A stretch of DNA of 64,000 bases from Streptomyces sp. ISL-10 (GTDB taxonomy: Bacteria > Actinomycetota > Actinomycetes > Streptomycetales > Streptomycetaceae). This document shows, piece by piece, positions 60,384 through 64,000 of this stretch (its first letter is position 1; each line of letters starts with the position of its first letter). The stretch lies in NCBI RefSeq assembly GCF_018614575.1, contig NZ_JAGGOJ010000010.1, positions 1-64,000 of the forward strand. The letters run 5' to 3'. Position numbers and translations under genes: made by a program. The notes beneath the pieces are model-generated. The model made no database searches, was not told the origin of the DNA, and worked only from the letters and a program-made list of their open reading frames with translations.

Positions 60384-62402
60384 TCAGCCGGTGACCTTTC
60401 CTGTGGCGACAAGTGCGAAGTCGGCGTCGGTCGCGGGGGTCTCCACGTGTCCGTCCGAGTTGACCTGGCTGGCGATGACCTCGATCGTCCAGCTGCCGGC
60501 GGCCGGGTTCTGGATGAACACGTTCTCGACGGTGTCGATCGTGTTCGCCGAGCCACCCGGAGTTGACCAGTTTCCTGCCGCGAGTCCGTTGTTTCCCCAG
60601 TACACGGTGCCGTCCGGAGCTGTGAGCTTCAGGGTCAGGTCGTTGACGCGAGCCTGGGCCGCCGACGGGGATCCCATCGGGTCGGTGTAGGCCATGGTCG
60701 CCTTCAGCGGCTCGCTGCCGTCGGTGGTCAGCGTGTACGTCGCGGCCTGGCCTGCCGTGAGTACGTCGGTCTCGTCGACCAGGATCGGCAGCTGCCAGTT
60801 GTTGGCCTCTGCCTGCTGGTACAGGTTGCCGGCGCTGGCCGAACCCCAGCCCTGCTTCATCCGTGCCAGGTCGTGGGAATCGCCCGTGAAGGCGTACTGG
60901 TCGGCCGAGTTGATCAGCAACGCCTTCGCGGTGGCGGCGTGCGGCCGGGACGCGAAGACGTCGCGGTCCAGACCGGGGCCGCCCTCGAAGACCCCGTCGG
61001 CCCACATCTGGAAGATGAGGCCCGCGTAGCCGCAGGTGATCGGGGTGGAGGCGCTGGTGCCGCTGAACGTGCCGGTGTACGCGGCGTCACCGCCGCTCGC
61101 GGTGGTGTGGACCGCGTCGTAGTAGTTCGACAGGTCCGGCTTGATCCGCCCGTCCGCGGCAGGGCCGATGCTCCCACCGCCGTTCCACGCGTCGTCGGCG
61201 CGGGAGACGGTGTCGTAGTGGTAGATGCCGCCGACGGACACCACGTTCTTCGCCCACGCCTGTGGCCGGGCGGAGCGGTTACCGGTGTTGCCCTGGGTCT
61301 GGCAGATCAGGATGTCGTGGTCGAAGACGATGTCGTCCATCGCCGCCGACGTCGAGTTGTAGCCGAAGGTCAGCGCGCTGCCCCAACTGTTGGACTGGAA
61401 CACCGCCCGGTACGGGCCAGTCGGGTCGACGAGCTGCGCGGTGTGCGCCCACCGGTCGGACACCTGGTTGTTGGCGAAGATGGGCTGCGCCTGGGGAAGC
61501 AGACCGCGGGCATTGGCGTTGACTCCGGAGGAGAAGATCTGTCCGTACGTCGAGGTGCCGTGGCTCGTGCTGGTGGTGTTGGCGGTATGCATGATCGGCG
61601 GGAATGCCGCGAACTCTTGGTGCGTGGTGCGCAGCCCGGTGTCCATCACCTCGCCGCGTACGCCTTGGCCGAGATAGCCCCGGGCGGTCTCGATCGCGTT
61701 GGCGCCGCCCGCGACGCGGGCGTTGTTCATGTCCACTTCGGGTGCCGTCCAGACGTCGAGCGCGAGCACCGCGTCCAGGTGCGCCACGGCAAGCGCCTGC
61801 GCCGGCTCCAGGGTTGCCTCGATCAGTTGCCGGCTCGCCGACGCGACGTGCACCTTCCCGCCGATCGCCTTGATCCGCTTGACCACGGCCCGTTGGTCGG
61901 CGGCGCTGCGTTCCACGAGGGTGATGAGGTATCGGCGGCTGCTGGACGGGACGACCCCGCCTTCGATCTTGTCGCCGGCGTCGTACGGGCCGACCCATCG
62001 CACGAACGGGAGCGCAGCGACCTGCTCTCGGGTCGCGTGGTCCATGCGCACCACGTACGCGGCGTCCGGAATGTAGGCGCCGATCCGGGCGCCGAGGGCC
62101 GCCAGCGCGGCGCGGTGGCTGTCGCGCGGCGTGGTCGCGAACTGGACCAGGTACGCGCGGCCGACCTCCGACCGCAGGCGTCCCCGCGGCCGGGAGCGTT
62201 CCGCTTCCGGTGTGGTCGGATCGAAGGTGCGGGTGCGCAGCCGGATGAGCGTGGGCTGGTGGTCCTCGCTGGCGCTGGCGAGCCGGGTCGGTTCCGTGCG
62301 GCCCTGGTACGCCGGCATGGACAGGGCGGGGCTGGCGGCGGCGGCGAGGGCCAGGGCCAGGGCGAGGACGGTGTATGTCGCTGCGCGCGCGGAGTTACGC
62401 AT
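60384..62402 (-). CDS. Secreted subtilisin-like (S8) serine protease
   Basis: 672 aa from MRNSARAATYTVLALALALA, a Sec signal peptide. An inhibitor_I9-like propeptide region (YLVQFATTPRDSHRAALAAL) precedes the S8 domain: GEVMDTGLRTTH (Asp ~252), STSHGTSTYGQI (His ~280), FQSNSWGSALTF, and FSGTSASTPITCGYAGL (Ser ~448). A C-terminal beta domain (~530-672, TYTLTTDGSEPLKATMAYTD) resembles proprotein convertase P domains. It degrades proteins outside the cell. It is divergent from the surface protein cluster at 62545, 142 bp away. Confidence 0.92.
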   Translation of the reverse strand: MRNSARAATYTVLALALALAAAASPALSMPAYQGRTEPTRLASASEDHQPTLIRLRTRTFDPTTPEAERSRPRGRLRSEVGRAYLVQFATTPRDSHRAALAALGARIGAYIPDAAYVVRMDHATREQVAALPFVRWVGPYDAGDKIEGGVVPSSSRRYLITLVERSAADQRAVVKRIKAIGGKVHVASASRQLIEATLEPAQALAVAHLDAVLALDVWTAPEVDMNNARVAGGANAIETARGYLGQGVRGEVMDTGLRTTHQEFAAFPPIMHTANTTSTSHGTSTYGQIFSSGVNANARGLLPQAQPIFANNQVSDRWAHTAQLVDPTGPYRAVFQSNSWGSALTFGYNSTSAAMDDIVFDHDILICQTQGNTGNRSARPQAWAKNVVSVGGIYHYDTVSRADDAWNGGGSIGPAADGRIKPDLSNYYDAVHTTASGGDAAYTGTFSGTSASTPITCGYAGLIFQMWADGVFEGGPGLDRDVFASRPHAATAKALLINSADQYAFTGDSHDLARMKQGWGSASAGNLYQQAEANNWQLPILVDETDVLTAGQAATYTLTTDGSEPLKATMAYTDPMGSPSAAQARVNDLTLKLTAPDGTVYWGNNGLAAGNWSTPGGSANTIDTVENVFIQNPAAGSWTIEVIASQVNSDGHVETPATDADFALVATGKVTG

Positions 62403-62532
62403 GGGGCTCCTGGACGAAGATCCGCCGAAAAGCGCGGATGGGCGAAACCGGTCGAGGAACGCTAACCGGTAACAGTCAGACAGAAACCGCCTGAACGGGT
62501 GACGATGGATCAAAAGCACCCGCAGCGGGATC

Positions 62533-62538
62533 TATAGT
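62533..62538 (+). promoter_or_regulatory. -10 element six bases before the start codon (leaderless)
   Basis: TATAGT at 62533-62538 ends six bases before the GTG at 62545, so transcription would start at or near the start codon. No ribosome site is visible. TACGGT lies at the same distance before the paralogous gene at 63137. Confidence 0.4.
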
Positions 62539-62544
62539 CGCGGC

Positions 62545-63087
62545 GTGCAGATGCTGTGGACGCTTATGGGCGTCGCTTCGGCGGTCATGGTGACGGTGCT
62601 GCCCGGTGTGGCGGTGCCGGTGGAGAGTCACGCTTCGGGACGTGTCGAGCAACCACCGGGCACACTGTCGATCACTGTGCCGGCCGCGGTGAGTCTCGGC
62701 GGGGCCTCGCCCGGTTCATCGATCAGCCGACAGATGGGTGAGGTTCGGGTGTCGGATACGCGGGGGAGGCGGCCGGCGGTCTGGACGGCGACGGTGTCGG
62801 CGAGCGACTTCACGACGCCGGGCGGCGGCGCCGCTCGGCAGATCTCCAGGAGCCAGCTCTCGTACTGGTCGGGTCCGGCCACCAGCACCATGGGCCCCGG
62901 CACCCGCGTACCGGGCCAGGCCACGAGCGCGCAGGCGCAGAGCCTGAGCGTCCCGCGTACCGCGTTCACCAAGACGTCGGGCAACGGGAACAACACCACC
63001 GCCTGGCAGCCGACACTGATCCTCGCGGTGCCGGCGACCGCCGTGGGCGGCACCTACACCGGGACAGTCACCCACTCGGTGGCATGA
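62545..63087 (+). CDS. Secreted WxL-like surface protein
   Basis: 180 aa from a GTG. The signal peptide MQMLWTLMGVASAVMVTVLP ends near SHA-S. The mature beta-rich domain has TLSITVPAAVSLGGASPGSS, TRGRRPAVWTATVSASDFTT, YWSGPATSTMGPG, and ends VGGTYTGTVTHSVA. This is the pattern of WxL-type domains, here with W-x-A in place of WxL. It is a paralogue of the gene at 63137 and lies with a DUF916-like gene, the usual partner in WxL surface systems. Confidence 0.7.
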   Translation: MQMLWTLMGVASAVMVTVLPGVAVPVESHASGRVEQPPGTLSITVPAAVSLGGASPGSSISRQMGEVRVSDTRGRRPAVWTATVSASDFTTPGGGAARQISRSQLSYWSGPATSTMGPGTRVPGQATSAQAQSLSVPRTAFTKTSGNGNNTTAWQPTLILAVPATAVGGTYTGTVTHSVA

Positions 63088-63136
63088 AACACACTCGGTG
63101 CCGACATACCGTCATATACAGAGCTACGGTGATTCC

Positions 63137-63682
63137 GTGCCTAAAAGACCTTTGATTTCGTGTGTCATTGCCGTCGCCTTCGTCGGGGCGGCATCGCTGC
63201 CTGCGGTCGCCCAGCCGTCGGGGGACACGACCGTGACGTTCACCGTGGCAACGGCGAACCTCAAGATCGAGGTGCCCACCTCGCGCAATCTGGGGTCCGG
63301 GTTCCCGGGGCAGACGGTCAGCGGCCAGCTCGGCACCGTGACGGTGATCGACGAGCGGGCCGCGGCGGACGCCACGTGGACAGCGTCTGTGGTCTCGACG
63401 CAGTTCGACACCGGAACAGACCAGGAGACCGAGGTCATCCCGCCGAACCTGGTGAACTACTGGTCCGGACCGGCGACCGCCACCTCCGGCAACGGCACCT
63501 TCGTGCCCGGACAGCCCACTCGTGCCGACCGAGTCAGCCTGGAGCGGCCACGCACCGCGTTCTCCAAGACCTCGGGCAGCGGAAACAACAGCGCGAGCTG
63601 GAACCCCACCCTGGAGATCACCATCCCGCAGCACGCCGTCGGCGGTCTCTACAGCGGGACGGTGACCCATTCGGTGGCATGA
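63137..63682 (+). CDS. Secreted WxL-like surface protein (paralogue)
   Basis: 181 aa from a GTG with the signal peptide MPKRPLISCVIAVAFVGAAS ending AVA-Q. The mature part (VTFTVATANLKIEVPTSRNL, TWTASVVSTQFDTG, NYWSGPATATSGNGTFVPG, RPRTAFSKTSGSGNNSASWN, VGGLYSGTVTHSVA) parallels the preceding gene throughout. Two adjacent paralogues ending in the same VTHSVA suggest tandem duplication. Confidence 0.75.
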   Translation: MPKRPLISCVIAVAFVGAASLPAVAQPSGDTTVTFTVATANLKIEVPTSRNLGSGFPGQTVSGQLGTVTVIDERAAADATWTASVVSTQFDTGTDQETEVIPPNLVNYWSGPATATSGNGTFVPGQPTRADRVSLERPRTAFSKTSGSGNNSASWNPTLEITIPQHAVGGLYSGTVTHSVA

Positions 63683-63686
63683 GCCG

Positions 63687-64000
63687 GTGGGTGGCCTGCT
63701 CCTTGCGGTGTCACTGTTCCTGGGATCAGTCGCGCCCGTAGCCGCGGAGGCACCGCCGCGGGGGTCTGGCGACGTGAGCGTCGGAATCCGGCTCGTCGAC
63801 GCGCCGGTCAGCCGCCGCGAAGACAGCCGTGCCCACCGATACATCATCGATCACATCAAACCAGCCCAGCAGATTCGCAGGCGCATCGCAGTCACCAACT
63901 ACTCGGACACCCGTCACCGCGTACAGCTCTACCCCGCAGCCGCCGCGGTCCACAAGGACGGCTTCGCCTTCGCCCCCGGTCGTACCGGCAACGAGCTCAC
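63687..64000 (+). CDS. DUF916-like WxL-partner protein, N-terminal part (runs off window)
   Basis: The frame opens at a GTG five bases after the previous stop (an upstream in-frame TGA at 63663 limits it). The signal peptide GGLLLAVSLFLGSVAPVAAE precedes VSVGIRLVDAPVSRREDSRA and HRYIIDHIKPAQQIRRRIAV, then TNYSDTRHRVQLYPAAAAV. This beta-sandwich is the start of DUF916-type proteins, which anchor or assemble WxL proteins at the cell wall. A C-terminal membrane helix is expected beyond the window. Confidence 0.7.
   Translation, partial: MGGLLLAVSLFLGSVAPVAAEAPPRGSGDVSVGIRLVDAPVSRREDSRAHRYIIDHIKPAQQIRRRIAVTNYSDTRHRVQLYPAAAAVHKDGFAFAPGRTGNEL

Noticed and set aside
1..64000. CRISPR arrays, tRNA or rRNA genes, prophage structural genes, replication origin
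   Set aside because: No regular spacer-repeat pattern, cloverleaf, rRNA-like sequence, phage gene block or cluster of DnaA boxes was seen.

Overview
This is a 64 kb window of very GC-rich DNA with the gene style of a Streptomyces or close relative: strong third-position GC, GTG starts, GGAGG-type ribosome sites, putative leaderless starts, many secreted enzymes, several TetR regulators and an ECF41 sigma factor with its carboxymuconolactone decarboxylase partner. No tRNA, rRNA, CRISPR array or prophage was seen. The many broken genes and decayed IS pieces (IS110, IS5 and IS1380 types) suggest accessory chromosome, such as an arm, rather than core.

Layout. 0-10 kb: an acyl-CoA dehydrogenase, a TetR gene flanked on both sides by paired palindromic operators, a DUF35 protein, a secreted lipase, a MerR gene with an alpha/beta hydrolase, a P450, and an ABC transporter whose ATPase is cut off at a deletion junction with a DNA alkylation repair gene. 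10-19 kb: a MurJ-type flippase, IS and oxidoreductase remnants, a ptsH-ptsI pair and a HIT protein. 19-31 kb: a RibD-like reductase, a secreted M6 metalloprotease, an MBL-fold protein, an Aquifex-type aconitase, a PQQ-propeller lipoprotein and an AMIN-like secreted protein interrupted by TAG. 31-36 kb: ECF41 sigma/CMD pair with recognisable promoters, a Doc-like toxin with RHH antitoxin, and a MecA-type penicillin-binding protein.

37-48 kb: a glycan island. A TetR gene is divergent from a GT2 synthase, followed by GalE, UDP-glucose dehydrogenase, a UDP-glucuronate decarboxylase and a parallel-beta-helix lipoprotein. Together they can supply UDP-Gal, UDP-GlcA and UDP-Xyl, polymerise a glycan and act on it outside the cell. 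A GH26-like secreted hydrolase follows after a stretch of remnants. 48-57 kb: an MFS transporter, a membrane PAS-GGDEF-EAL protein, and then the most notable locus. This is an NRPS with domains MbtH-A-PCP-reductase, translationally coupled (GTGA overlap) to a leucyl/phenylalanyl-tRNA-protein transferase homologue. The adenylation pocket, read by eye as DTEDIGAITK, has two extra acidic residues, which suggests a basic amino acid; the transferase family naturally acylates N-terminal Arg/Lys. The simplest model is a small peptide aldehyde built from an aminoacyl-tRNA and a PCP-bound Arg/Lys. This resembles the tRNA-dependent system described in Streptomyces lividans, here with a fused MbtH domain and an unusual insertion in the transferase.

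57-64 kb: a second TetR, closely related to the one at 37 kb and with a nearly identical tandem operator, is divergent from a GH15 glucosidase. A decayed methyltransferase, a secreted subtilisin, and a surface cluster of two paralogous secreted proteins plus the start of a DUF916-like protein follow.
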